From Calocera cornea HHB12733 (lineage: Eukaryota; Basidiomycota; Dacrymycetes; Dacrymycetales; Dacrymycetaceae): 64,000 nucleotides of DNA. Position numbers and translations under genes: made by a program. The stretch lies in the NCBI GenBank assembly GCA_001632435.1, contig KV424062.1:1-64000 (forward strand). Direction: 5' to 3'. A model generated the notes under the pieces. The model searched no databases. It had not been told where the DNA came from and saw only the letters and a program-made list of their open reading frames with translations. Positions 1 to 12,627 of the stretch are shown in pieces; the stretch's first letter is position 1, and the number at the start of each line of letters is the position of its first letter.

Positions 1-1383
1 GACATCAACTTTAAAACAGTGTTGGAGGCTTTGAAGAGACAAGACCCAGCACATGGTGCTTGAAAGCTTGAAGAGAGCAGAAAGATAAACCCTAAGCCTG
101 AGGGTGTATAGTAGTAATGAATAATCCAAAGCAAAAAGACTCCACCTTATTGCACTGTAGATGATGGCAATATTAGCACATAGGGTGTGCTGGGCGACGC
201 GGAGCGCTCAAGGCAAGATGGACCCTATGGGAGGCACGGAAGCAAATTTCTTTAGTTAAAGAACAACTAAAGGGACCATATTATTAGGCCTAGGGGTATA
301 CATGCACTAGGTCTGTGCAAATTTTCGGCCCGAACGGAGCAGTGTAGCATGTTGAAAGCTAACAGTGCAAATGCTCGTGGCTGTACACCTGTCCCTAACC
401 CTAGCCAATCTGAGTGTCTCCGGGCCTTAGATGGAAGTCGCCATGCAAGTGAACTTTGAGAAGAGTGGACGGTCGCAGGAGCAGATTTGGTAGAGAAAAC
501 GGCGATATGGTGTGAGATGACGGTGGGGTCGTAGCGCGCAAAAAACGGAAGAGATGTGTCGGACGCGCCACTGCAATGCACAACAAGGGCATTATCAATC
601 TGGATAAAAGCGACGTTTCTGGGGAGGGGAGAGAGGAACCTACCCGATGTACTTTGAAGATTTCGTATAGCTGTCCTGGTTGTGGAGGAAACGTCGGGTC
701 AGGAGGTGCCACACCAATGCTCCATTGGTGGCATATGCACAGCTTAGGGCCCATGTGCGGATGCATTTTGGTGGCGTTCACATGCAATAGGCCCTTTTTG
801 GGTCTAAGTCTAACCCTGACCATGCTCAATTCGGCTATAGATAGCCAAAGTCGGGGTGAAGTTGGTGTACCCTGACATGCTCCAAGCTTCCAAACTCTCT
901 CCAGATTCTGCTTGCTCTGTCCAAACTCCCTTCAAAGTCCCACATATCTCCTACATGGACTTATAAAGGGTACGATTGGTTGATTATTGGATACTGTCAG
1001 CCATGACCTCACCTGAACCCTTGCATCTTTGGTCTTTTTGACTCAGTTGGGTTTAGTCGGCAGCCTTGCTAGACTGTGTGCCCTCACACCATTTGGACCC
1101 TGGGCACAGCTTTGGACTAGCCCACTGCTAAAGGCTAACCCTTTGACTAGGAATAACCCTCTGCAAGGGTAAACAGGGTTGGGTTAGGGTTGGGCATATC
1201 GGGTCAGGGTTTGGCGGTACCCTCATCGCAGAGGTGGGCAAGCATATAGTCGTGAATAAAATCTCGTATATACTGTGTATGGGTGAATGGGTAGAATACA
1301 ATGCGTTGTGTACGTGCATAGGAGCCAAATTGCGTGTGCTCGCTCAGTGGTATACCGTAAAAGCGTGTATATGTGCTGTGGTC
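1..1383. other. Region with no recognisable gene
   Basis: No open frame here resembles a known protein and none is joined by convincing splice sites. The stretch looks less GC-rich than the rest of the window and has pyrimidine-rich patches near 895-960. It contains scattered motifs resembling TTAGGG and CCCTAA, but these are single degenerate copies, not a telomeric array. It may be 3' flank of the phospholipase D-like gene plus intergenic DNA, or a decayed repeat. Confidence 0.5.
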
Positions 1384-4300
1384 CTAACCTCGCGCTTTCT
1401 TGATCATCCGGAATAGCTCACGAATGCTCGCCAAGAATCCAGTCTCTAGTCCTCCGAGATCTTCGAGCGGTTGGCCTTTCTTTTCGCCTTCTTTGTACCG
1501 CCAAATACCATCGTCGTCCACCAGTCCAAATGCCAGCGTGTTTTGATTGGTGTTCAAACCGTCGATCCACTCTTTGACGATGGCTGGTGAATCCACCATA
1601 ACGTTAATCTCTTGGCTATGAAACCACGATTGAGTGTCTGAGTGCCGAAGTCAATAACTGTGGCTCCGCCAGGACGTGTTCTCGTACCTTGGTTTCCATT
1701 GCCGACGATGCCAACTTGGTCGTCGACCGCACAGAACTTGACTGGACTCAAATGTAAGGCGGAAAGATCGTAGCTAAAGTGACAGGCATACCGTGACAAT
1801 TCCGCTGCTTGAATCTGGCGTTCATGGGCTTGATCTGATCTTTTCCGGTATACCAGTACACCTTCAGATTCTTCTCGTCTCCGTGTCCTTCCTCCCTCAA
1901 GATACGGTACATCTTGAATATGACTTGCTCGTTCGTTCCTCCTTGGAATGGGATCATCTCTCCCTGATCGTTAAAGCCTGAAGCTCGGTAAACGATACGC
2001 TATGAATGCAGGCGTCCATATCGCTCACCCAAATCCAAATAGAGGACAACCTCTATACCACGGCGGCACGCAGCCAATGCAGCGGCAACCACCGGGGAAG
2101 CATTAAATGTAGGCGTTTGGATCAAGACCTTCCGCTTTGCATAACGGAAAGCACCGAGCCATGCCGCGTTCTGAGGCGTGCGAATGTCTTTATGACCTGG
2201 CGCTGTTGATAACGTCAGGAATGAAAAGGAAATGACAGCCGGAACCGTACCTCCGTGGGGCCTTCGGCTCACCATGACAATCGGCACGGGCTCGTGAGGC
2301 TTGTGCAGGATGTGTGGTCGGAAATCTCCTTCAAGTTCTGTTGCTGTCGCTTCTACTTCACAGTTGTTGCCCAGATCTATCGCACAGAAGTTAGCTCACA
2401 CGTAAGAGTTTGCATTACAATATCTTACTCAAATGAGCCGCAACTTTCGCAAGGGATGAGTGTATAACTATCGGCGAGTCCGAATCGACGGAGTTCGCCC
2501 TTGAGGTTAGGTGAGACCCAATCGGACTCTCCACGATATAATGCACTGAATAAAGCGATGAGGTGCAAATGAATGGCAAGAATCAAAGCACGAACCTGAA
2601 TGAGGAGTGTTGACATCCAGCGTCTGGATTGCGGAGCCGTTTGCTAAAGGTGAGCGCGGGGTGCCATTCTGGGCCTTCGCAAAGTCTTGTACAGCGGGTG
2701 TCGAAGCATGCGTCTCTTCCACAGGGGAAGACCCAGTCTCGCCCGTCGGTGATTGGACCATTGGGGATTGAACCAGTGGAGAGTGGATCATCACAGTAGC
2801 AGGCGAAGGAGATAGGCCGTTGCCATTCAGGGTTGCACTGGGCGCAGGCGCGGAAGGCGCTTTCTGCGCTGGGATGAACTGGTGCTCGTGTAGACTCTGT
2901 GCACGAGAGCGCATCTCGATAGGGCTGTCAGCCATGGGTGCGCCTATGCCGTTCGCACGGGTGCTATCGGAAGCCTCCAGGTGATGGATAGTCGCAGGCC
3001 GGCTGGGTGCACCGTTTTCCGGATCGCGGTACCATGGCCAGCTGAAGCCTCTAGATGGCGAACGTTCTTCGGAAGGGTTTCGGCGGAGCAATGCGTCGCG
3101 CACATTCCAGCCACCCCGGCTCGGTGGTTCTGCAGACGCCGGATTCGAATGGAACGCATCCCGCACTGTATCCCACAGCTCTGTCCCCCGCGTTCGCGCA
3201 GAAGGATCCGTTGCAGCGCTATTGATGTTGAAAGCGTCCCGAACGCTGTCCCACAGCTCGGCACCTCTGCCATGCATTCGCTGTTGCCTTTCGCGCTCCA
3301 ACTCGGCGAGAAGTTCGGTGTGTTGTCTTCTCAGCTCGCCTCTGGCTCGACGCGAAGCCGCCTCGATATTCTTGCATGCGATGTAGGGGTTCTGCTTTCC
3401 GAATTTGTATCGGGGACCAGGTGATTGGGTAGAAGCATCGCTGAGTTCGCCCAACAGAGAAGGGAGCGGTGGCTTAAGGGCGTTGTGCCAAGATAGCATG
3501 GCCATGTCGAAGAGCGAATCGACAATGGGCCCCTCAAGATGAACCATCATTTCCACGTTCTGAGGCTAAGATGAGTAGGAGGCCAGTGAAACTCTGGGTA
3601 TTGGACGCACTGGTCTGTCCTGAATATTGTTACTGTTCAAGAGCGCCACTTTGCGGTCAACAATGAGATACTTGGAATGGAATGTGCCCAGGAGGGGTCG
3701 ATGGAAGTTCTGATAGCAGTCAGATTCTGTAATATCGGAGGTTACTCTACACGTACGACGACCTCCATCTGGATGTTTGGTATCTCTGCAGCTTCCGGAA
3801 GATCGACAGCCTTCCATCCTTTTGGAGGAACGGGTGCATGGTTGTGGATGAACTGTCGGAGAGCACCGCGGTCGTACATGAGCTTAACGATGATCTTACG
3901 ATTCTTCTCTCCTGCAGTTTTCGACAGCTGCCGCAGCGCGTCTCCAATCTTGGTGACGGAGCGGGACGGTTGCCAATAGTTTGTGGCAAGAATGACCTCA
4001 TGCTCTGCACGGATAATGACATCGTAGTAGTGCTGCATGATATCGGGTATACTGATGAATGCATGAGCATAGCGCAAGAGCATCAAGGAAGCAAGCGTAC
4101 ACTGAGACGATCGAGAGGGGTATAGTGCCGGTGCCTCCCATTAGTGGTGGAGAAACGAGCCCTGACATAGGATCGCGCTCGAGACACAAGAGTACATCCG
4201 CATACATCTAGTGAAGAATAAGCACACTCTCGTATGGGCTTTGGGCATGACACACCTGAAGAAATAGATCGCTGGGCCGCTTGTCAAACTTGCCGCAAGA

Positions 4301-4513
4301 TGCCACCCGGTCCAGCTCCTCCTTCGTCAACTCGCCATGCCCATGATGCAGCTCCTTCTTGACCTCATAGCGAAAGAGTAGACGTTTGAACGGGTTTGGC
4401 TTGGGGAAGAGCTTGTTGGGTATCTTGTGAGGAGCCTTGTTTGGGTGCTGAGCGAGGTACGATGTGACGGTTTCCTCCTTGTGGCACAAGTCGACCACCC
4501 GTTGGTTGACCAT
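1384..4513 (-). CDS. Phospholipase D-like protein with two HKD motifs, multi-exon
   Basis: The protein belongs to the phospholipase D superfamily, whose members form a catalytic pair from two HxKxxxxD motifs and cleave phosphodiester bonds. The first motif reads HSKYLIVD (about 3685-3660). The second, HVKFCAVD, forms only after removing an intron near 1795-1750 that begins right after the first base of the valine codon; a second intron follows the GNGNQ segment and gives GNGNQDTQSWFHSQEIN. The N-terminus (ATG at 4513) is basic and proline-rich, the middle (about 3560-2600) is a low-complexity Ser/Pro/Arg insert between the two halves, and the C-terminus ends in KKARG. At least six introns are needed. 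Fungal homologues of this two-HKD type mostly lack an assigned substrate, so lipid versus other phosphodiester specificity cannot be read here. Family assignment is firm; exact exon borders in the middle are approximate. Confidence 0.85.
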
Positions 4514-6212
4514 GTCGGCTTGTGCTCGGTGGGTAAGAGTCGAGAACGCAGAGATGCAAGCGATGAGAGAAGGTCGGGAAAGGGAATTAGAGAGGAGAGG
4601 AGTCCGTTGTGGATGTGGATGTGGATGTGGATGCGGGTGTCTGTGCTGTTATGCGAGTCGTGCTCGCTGTCTGTGTCGATGATGCAGGCTGCGGATGTGA
4701 TTGCCCGTCGTCCGAACAGGTCGCGTGTGCGTCCCTGCTCGCCTGCGCCGCTGTGGGCGGTGTCGACGGCGCGGCCGGCTGGTGTGACGTCTTGGCGAAG
4801 GGGTCCGGCACAGCCTCATGAGATCATCCGCGTCCCGACATCGCTGCTGCGCTCGGGACGACCGACCCGCGTCAAGCGACCTGCTTTCCCGCATCACACC
4901 ATCACCCCGTTGAATGCCAGCCCATATCCAGCAGGTCTGGTCCGGGCATGTACATTCGCTTCACGTGCATCAATACCTGTAGCATATCTCGGTAGCTATT
5001 CCCAACACTAGCGAAGAAGCTTACAATTGGACTGGTCGCTGGCCTCTTCAATGAAGCAGTGCTGGCACGACGGGCGCTTACAACGTCTGCTCATTGCTGT
5101 CATATGAAGAGGAGGATAATCAAGCGCAGACGCATAGCCAATCATCCTGCGGTGGGGACGACAGGGAAACCCGTGAACCACATGCAGCGCTTGAGTTTAT
5201 ATAAGGCCCTTCGCATTCTCACCTGCTGTCCTTCGGAATGCGTTCGCGGGCCGGTCAACGCGGTCTTCTGATTGGAACGAACGCCCAAATCCAGGGCGCA
5301 TTCTTGTAAAGGCGACGAGGTTCTGCGAACAACCTCGCAAAGCCGTAAACGCGCACCTCACAGCCCTTTGCTCCGTGGCGACCGTAGCAGGGTGCGACCA
5401 GGGTCGAATCTCCGCTCGAATTCGCCTAATGGGTCCACTTGTGGCACCGTTGGACGGGCATTGCCTTGGAAGACGTAGTCTCATGGGTCTGCCAAGTGCC
5501 CGATGATGCAATTCACTTGGGCTATTTGCAGACTGGCCGCGGTGAGTGTGCTGTATTCAACGGACCGCGGTCCGTCCCAAGAGCCTCACCCTACTCGCGC
5601 ACAGGCGGGTGGTTGATTCACCGCTAACAATGGATCCACCCATAGAAGAATCCGTTGGATCAATCTGCCCGAAGGAACCCGCAGCAAACAGGTCAACGCA
5701 AGCCACCCGGGTATGCGGACTCGCAAAAGGGGGATACGCGTTATGGAGGGGACCGTCTGCTGGCTCGAGGCGCGCTAAGGCACGTTTGCAGAGATGATCC
5801 GGGGCAGTGGCAAACTTGGCATCGAGATAGAACTTCTGTGTACACACTGTATATCGCAAAACCCAGATTTAGACGTTGGAGCGAACAAAAGCACCCAATC
5901 CTGTGGCAAGGAATGCGGGACCGACGAGAACGAATGAAGGATGGATCAGGGGTTGCTTTAAGAAATGGTGCAACGCGCGGGAGAACATTGGCTTGGGAGG
6001 TGATATCCGGATGCCTCCGTTGCATTGTCCAAGTCAGGCAAGGGACGCCCAAATTTTCGACAACGGGCGCAGGGCCTTCATCCGGGCGGTAAACACGGCC
6101 TCTTCTCCGCACGTTACATGCATCCAGCCGTTATAACCCCCCAGCCCGCTCTCCTCCCTCATACCCCCTTCCCAGCAACCTGCGTAAAGTGAAGCTCCCA
6201 TTTCGCTTGCAA
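4514..6212. other. Intergenic region upstream of two divergent genes
   Basis: About 1.7 kb separates the phospholipase D-like gene from ARG2, which are transcribed away from each other, so both promoters lie here. Open frames of 60-190 codons occur but show no familiar motif and overlap in several frames, as expected for GC-rich noncoding DNA. A TATA-like TATAAG lies at about 5199. Confidence 0.5.
4608..4633. repeat. Short (TGTGGA)n hexanucleotide repeat
   Basis: About four tandem copies of a TGTGGA unit lie about 100 bp upstream of the phospholipase D-like start codon, in its 5' flank. Confidence 0.8.
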
Positions 6213-8253
6213 ATGCTGCTCTCTGCCCGCTTGGGAACCCTCAGCGGCCTTCAGAACTCGGCGCGCGGTGCCACAAGGCGTGCTGCCCGTACACTGGCAT
6301 GGTCGGACAGCTCCATCCGAGGGGTACGCCGACCCCTCTCACTGTCGTCATCCGGTATTAACCAATGTATTCAGCGATCCAGGGGGATACGAGACTCGCG
6401 GGCTATTGATGGCGAGGACTTGGATCCCAGGGAAAATGTGCGCTTCACTGCTCTATCACCCCTCATTCACCTACTGACTTATTGCGCAGGACTTCATCCT
6501 ATCCATCCTCCATGCTGCCCCAAACGCTCGGGATTCCAAGTCGTACCTCGCCAATTTTGCCCCGAAGCCGAAGCGTCCGCCGGAAGTAGCGAAGGCTGTT
6601 GCAAATCTCGACCTCACTCTCCCCCCGCTCCCCCAACATCAACTCTCCCACCCGGTCGAGCCCACCCACGTTGTCGACGAGTCTCCCCTGCTCTCGTCTT
6701 TGCTTGATCCCGTCACTCAGCACACCGCACTCGTCAAGATACAAGGACCCTTCACCGATCGACAGTTAGACTCCATTGCGTTGGGCATGGTCTACCTCGA
6801 GAAGCTCGGACTGGTCAGTGTCATTGTTGTCGAGAACGATAATTGGGAACGTGGGGAGCCGGATGAGCGCCTCAATGCCGTTGACGATGCGGAGCGCCTT
6901 GTTGTCGCCCTCGAGAAGCAAGGCGCGCGTGCACGACCTGTTTTGCAATCGGTCGTTCGCCTTGGGCCCAAGAAAGGCGAAGAGGAGGATGCTGTCGACC
7001 ACGATCCTCTCGCCAACGCGCATACCGAGTCGGAAGATATCGAATCTCTCCGCTCCGCCCTGAGAGCCGGAGAGATTCCTGTTCTGGCGCCTTTGGCTCT
7101 GGATTCCCAACTTCGTACGGTCAGGGTAGACTCGAATCTCGTCCTCTCAGCTTTGGCGCAGGGCATGGTGGAGGCGGCGGCACTCGACTCGAAGAAGACG
7201 ATCTCGCCTAGCGCCGCTAGCCCGATCTCTCCGAACTCGGTGCAGGATCTCACTCCTCTTCGCCTGATGATCATCAACCGGGAAGGTGGTGTTCCGTCAT
7301 ACGCCCGTAACGGCTTACCACATCTTCTCGTCAATCTGGAAGCCGAATATCAACATGTGCACGACACCTTTCTGCCCCAATGGTCTCACTCTCACCCAAC
7401 GGCACTGCAGAATCTGGCTGTCGCAAAGCGGTGCTTGAAGTACATGCCGCCGACATCCTCGGCTATCATGGTCTCGCACAGGTCATCTCGGTCGTTAATC
7501 GGCAATCTCATCACCAACAAACCCGCACAGTCCTCCTCTCTCCCACACGCACTTCTCTCGAAGGCAGTCACGCCTCATACCCCGACACTAATCAGGCTCG
7601 GTTTACCTATGACTATCATCCGGGATGCCTCCAAGATCGACAAGGCCAAGATGACAGCCTTGTTACAAGGATCGTTCGGCCGGACGCTGAAGCAAGACGA
7701 ATTTTATAAGCGCATCGAGCGAGATCTGGACTTCGCCATCATCTCTGGTGATTATCAAGGCGGTGCTATTGTTACGCGCGAACGAGACCCTGCGAATCCT
7801 AATGCACCTCCTATCGCTTATTTGGACAAGTTCGCTGTGTTGCCTTCGCATCAAGGCGATGGCACAGTCGACTTCCTGTGGGTGGCCCTCCGCGACGAGT
7901 CGTATGGTCTCGGCCTGCTCGACTCTCGAAACCCCACTATTGGAAGTCTCGGTGGGCAAGGTGTTGGTACAGATCTGGTGTGGCGCAGCCGTGCCGACAA
8001 TCCCGTCAACAAATGGTACTTCGAACGCAGCACTGGCCACATACGATTGGGAGATTGGGTTCTGTTCTGGTGCGATGCAGAGGATCGCTTGGCACGGATT
8101 GAGCGTGAAATGCGCAGCAACCCGAAGAGCACCGCAGTGTATCGTGGCATTGTCGGGCCGTCGTTCATCGAATCCGATGAGGAGGGCCGTTTAGAGAGAT
8201 GGGCAAGCGTGGTGGAGAAGATTCCATCCGCGTGGTATCCTGTGACGAGATGA
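6213..8253 (+). CDS. ARG2: Mitochondrial N-acetylglutamate synthase
   Basis: It makes N-acetylglutamate from glutamate and acetyl-CoA, the first step of arginine biosynthesis in the mitochondrial matrix. ATG at 6213 gives an Arg/Ala/Ser/Leu-rich, acid-poor leader of 37 residues that looks like a mitochondrial targeting peptide. A phase-0 intron (6324-6489; donor GTACGC, branch CTACTGAC, acceptor GCGCAG) joins it to DFILSILHAAPNARDSKSYL, the conserved start of fungal acetylglutamate synthases. The predicted length is 624 residues. An amino-acid-kinase-like fold comes first, then a GNAT-type domain from about residue 430 with FAIISGDYQGGAI and the family signature NKWYFERSTGHIR...WVLFWC near residues 545-565. 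The second exon has no further introns. The gene converges with the importin gene, with 142 bp between stop codons. The intron was inferred from phase and homology, so the leader is less certain than the body. Confidence 0.9.
6324..6489 (+). other. Intron 1 of ARG2
   Basis: The 166-nt intron starts GTACGC and ends TTGCGCAG, with a CTACTGAC branch site about 15 nt before the acceptor. It is longer than most introns in this window and separates the targeting leader from the enzyme body in phase 0. Confidence 0.6.
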
Positions 8254-8395
8254 ACAAAGAATGTTGTAACATTATTGCAAATCTTTCGTATTGTAGGCTA
8301 TTACACTGGTGGATCGCTGTTGTGCACATATCCCGAAGAAGATGGTAGATGACTAGACCGTGAATGAATATAACTCCAAATCAGATGCTACATTT

Positions 8396-11300
8396 TCAGT
8401 CATCATCGCTTGTCCATGCAACAGCGAGGTCTCGAATGTGCGATATTACGACGAGGAATTGATGGGAAGGGTCTATCTGCTGGATAGCCGTTGCCATACA
8501 TGTCAAAGCCGTGTCCTCGCTCTCCTCTATCAGCTCCAGGTCGAATTGCTCGTCGGAAGGAATGTTTTCAGTCTTGACGCGCTGCTCGCGTGTTCGTCGC
8601 CGGTCACCCAGATCATGCAGCTGATTCTGCGTCGCGTCCCAGAAAGCCTTGATGGTGGCAGCGTCTACAGCCTGGGGTCCACCAAGTAACTTGATCGAAT
8701 GAGCGAAACAAGCATAGAGCGACTGAAGATATGCCGGATCGCTCTCAGTTTGCATGGCCTTGACCAAAGGCTGGCATACGCCTTGAATCATCTGGTTCGT
8801 AAGCATGTTGCTTTGCTGCGCGCAAGAAAGCAATTGGGGTAACATCCTGCAGATAACCATCAGCATCAGCTAGTTATTCTTATCAATCTAGTCGACTGAC
8901 ATCGCGGCAGCCTCTCTGACACCTTCGTGCAGCACGAAGGACAACCCAGGTATGGCAAGCTCCAGCGATTGCTGCAAGTACGGCGAGAACTTTGGTCCAA
9001 GCTTTGCTGCATAGATGGCGAGATTTTCGAAAGCGGTGCATTTCTCCTCGAGCAAAGCCGTCTTGATACCGATTTCCTGCCCCCCGAGTTCCACAATTGA
9101 GTATGCATCGAAGTCGGCTCTATCACCATCGTCTGTAAAGAATCAGAAATGTAGATAAAGGGATGGAGTCCTCGGCTTACGGAATACTGTGATTTCGGGC
9201 TTTAAGGCGGCAGAGTGGAACAGACTAGGCATCGCATATGGTAGATACGGTGCGAAATCTTGCCCGAGTGTTTGGCACACTTTAGACCACGTTCCCATCA
9301 GATACTGTACCGCTGGGTCGTCATCATCGTGGGGCTCATCTGGGATAAAATGAGCTCCTCAACACTGACAAAAGCGCATTGCCTACTCTGCATATGTACG
9401 AGTATCTCGCAGAACTGATGCGCATCCGGTGTGAACCGTTCCTTACCTACAGCCACAGCTGCCAGATGCATTTAGCCAAAGTGAGTATTTAACAGGCAAG
9501 GATTCCTACCTATTAAGCCGGCACATTCCATAGCCTTGGCTCGCAACAGACGATATTCTGAAGCCTTGGCATTCTGCATGACATGCACGAGCACCGGCAT
9601 AACCGAATTGTAGAACTGGGACATTTTTAACGAAATCCGGCGTGTACGTAGCACCACGCTCACCTGGCTGAATAACTCTTCTGAAGCATCCGCTACCATG
9701 GCCAAGGTTGTAAGTGCTTGCTCTTGTACGTATCTTTGGGTGTTATCGTTCAGCATGGAGACTAGGCCGGTCACCAGTTCTGGAAGATAAGGCGCAAGGA
9801 TCGCCTTTGGCACCCCTTCACAGAAATTAATCATAGCTGATGCTGCGTGGGCATGCACCCTTGCAATACAGAGTGAGCAACATCGGGCGATATGCAAACA
9901 TAACTGCACATACCTTGGAACGGGATCGCGCAAGGCTCGGATCAGAATTGGCAGTATCGTGGTGTGATGCTCTTGTTGAATAGCGCCCTACAACCCGTAA
10001 GGAGTCTGGTGTGTGAACAAGACATGCCACACACTTCTAGATCCGTACATAGCTGACCCCTGGCAATGCAAGTCAATGGCAGTTCGGAGCTTCCCTGAGT
10101 ACGGCTCACAGGCATTGGCAGGCGGCATAGCGCACTCGTCCCTCAGGATCACCGAATGCATGCGCAATAAAGCTGTATTCATTCAGTTACGGAAGACATT
10201 CATCCTCACAACAGGGTAATGTACGTTACGATTGTTCCAAGCTCGTGCTTTAGGACCTGAACTCGATTGGTGAATACTTGCTGTTGAGCAATAATACGTG
10301 CAAGACACGTACATTAGATCCACCTTCCCCCAGGCTGGCCATCGCCATTAATCCGGCATGTCTTTGCTTCCAATCAGAGCTCTGCAACATTTGGGGTATA
10401 TATTGGAATGTGAGCGGCACAACAGCCTTGCCACCTAGGGTATGATGAGTGAGTCTGGATGAGGATCGTACCGCGAGCTTACCCAGACAAATCGCCAGAC
10501 GGTCAATGGCCTGCTCAAACGCAAGGGGGTACATATGATCTTCGTCATCTTGTGGCTGTAGCAAGTTGGTTAATGAAGTCGCTCGTGGGGCCTGAGCTGG
10601 TATGTCTAACCTCACTGGCGTCCCAGTCATCCCATTCTTCCAGCTCCTCCCCTGCCATACCCTCCATGCAAATCCGGAGAATGGATGCTGTCCATCCAGG
10701 AATCTTCTTGCACTGGGTTGAGGCAGACTCGGATAAGGAAACTAAGAGCTCTAAGCCTGCCATCTGAGCCTGTTCACGATCGTCGTCGAGCACTGTCACA
10801 TGTCAGCGAGAGAATTTGACATAGAGAGCAGGACGCACCGAGAGTGGGGTTCATGGGAGTTGGCGTAGTCGGCCCGGGGCCGAAGAACGATAGCAGAAAC
10901 GACAGGAGCTGAGCCAGGTGCGGGGTAAACAGCTTCGGCCGCGCGTTCGTGAATGGTATCAAGGTTTGCAAAGCCATGGGCAAGTGGTCTTTCGGCATTG
11001 AGGGGACCGCATTGAGACAGAGGGCAAAAAGCGCCACAGCGGTTCCAGGAAGAGTGGGCAGAGATAGGTAGGCAATGGTGGCCTCGAGCGCGGTCAATCG
11101 TACGTTCCAGACGGAATCCTTCAGTCCTTTCTCTAGCAGAGCCCCGACAGCGTTCTCGTCGAAATCGCTGACGATGGCGGGGACTTCGACCAATATCCCG
11201 TAAGCATCTCTCCGCTTCTCATGGCTGGCCAGATCGGTGCTCTGGGCGCTACTGTGCAGCCACTCGACGAGTTCACTCCAATGCCTCCCCATATCCAACC

Positions 11301-11838
11301 CATGCTGCATCACACTGGCAATCGTGTCGATCAGTTTCCGTCTGCAGCTCGGCAGTGTTTCCATGTCGAGGGCATGGAGCAATGTAAACTGGAACATAGA
11401 CAGGACCGGCTGAGACAAGTTGGAGTAGAGTGTGCGAGGCTGGGTATGTGAAGTGGACGGGGCGCCGGCAGGAAGAGGGGGCAGTTCGAACTCCAGATGC
11501 CGACGGATCATGACCGCGGCGAATCCGCGAAGCTGAGAGCGGTCTCAGTCGTCTGGCGTTGTGCATTCGGAGCATATATGCGCACCTCTGGGGACGGATG
11601 CGCCCGGCACGTCTCCGCCATGCCGAGCATGGTCTGCTCTGGCTGTTGCGACAGCCATTGGGTGTTGAACTCGGTTTCAGCCCTATGCACATGTGTATGA
11701 GAATGTGAATTGAAAGCACCGATGTGGCAATACGCACTGGCTGCGGACTTGATTGTCTGCCGATTGCAACTTGGCCAGGACCTCCGAGAGGGCGGAGAGG
11801 AGGTCTGGGGAGATGTTTGCCATATTGGGGGAGGACAT
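8396..11838 (-). CDS. KAP121: Importin-5/Kap121 (Pse1)-type karyopherin beta, C-terminus short
   Basis: Karyopherins of this family carry ribosomal proteins, histones and other cargo into the nucleus in a Ran-dependent way. ATG at 11838 opens a first exon ending LQSADNQVRSQ. A phase-2 intron (11737-11683) leads to AETEFNTQWLSQQPEQTMLG, and a second 52-nt intron to LRGFAAVMIRRHLE, the standard HEAT-repeat 1-2 region of importin-5. Later exons carry other family landmarks: SDWKQRHAGLMAMASLGEG, AHAASAMINFCEG, RYVQEQALTTLAMVADASEE, and EIGIKTALLEEKCTAFENLA after the acidic loop. There are about ten introns. The reading frame ends at 8396 with AVAWTSDDD. Known importin-5 proteins continue for roughly another fifth of their length in C-terminal HEAT repeats, and the 142 bp before the ARG2 stop cannot hold them. 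Family assignment is firm; whether the short end is real or a sequence or annotation effect is open. Confidence 0.88.
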
Positions 11839-12627
11839 TGCGGGCAAGGATCGGGTGGTGAGCTTTGAGAGAGGGCGGAGCGGGATAAAGACGGTGATGG
11901 CCGAGTGAGAGCAAGAACCGAGAAACTTGACGAGATGGGAAGAGCGGGTGGAATCTATGTGATGTGGAGACGCTTCGTTGGCCGTGACCGTGTGGGCAAC
12001 GTAGCCGCGCGCGCGCTATACCGCGTCTATGCGGACGCGTGGGGACAGGCGAGGACAGCCTCGGGCAAGGTGCGATGCTTCTCTGCGGACGTGCTGGTGG
12101 ATTGGAGATGATCTCTCACACGAACCGTTCGGGGACACCGAGCCCCCAGTGCACCCTGACCACCCACCAGTCAGCGATGATGCGCCACATCATTCCGGCC
12201 CTCGAGCCTTCCTCACCCCCTCATGCCGCCGGCTGCCACCCCGCTTAAATGTACTCAATTTCAGAATTGGAATCACGATAAATATAATGTAGATATAGGG
12301 TTCGCTCGATATCCTCCCTATCCTGTGCCTCAAGGTCACCAGGGCGACGGACAAAGTGCAGAAGCTGGCGCATCGTTTTCTGACATTGTTGTAATAGAAA
12401 AGTGCCACCAATTGATCCTAGGATCTACTCGCTCTTCCACCTTGCGCCACATCAGCGGGTACCCGAAATACACCGCAATCTTGATCGGTTTACGGCGTGC
12501 TGCGTCGTCTCCGAATACACAGTGCGCGTACATAACTTGCGGCTTTGAACAATAAATGCCCTGGCATTCCCCGACACGTTTGAGATGATGTTGGTTGCCG
12601 CGTGTTCTGTAACGAGGCAGATGTTGC
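11839..12627. other. Intergenic region between KAP121 and the ALKBH2-like gene
   Basis: This 789-bp stretch holds the KAP121 promoter and the 3' flank of the ALKBH2-like gene. The part next to KAP121 is GC-rich. An A/T-rich patch with AAATATAATG and similar words lies near 12275-12300. No gene is evident. Confidence 0.5.

Noticed and set aside
1140..1215. TTAGGG/GGGTTGGG-like words suggesting telomeric or subtelomeric DNA
   Set aside because: Only one or two degenerate copies are present, far from an array, and the surrounding sequence is ordinary.
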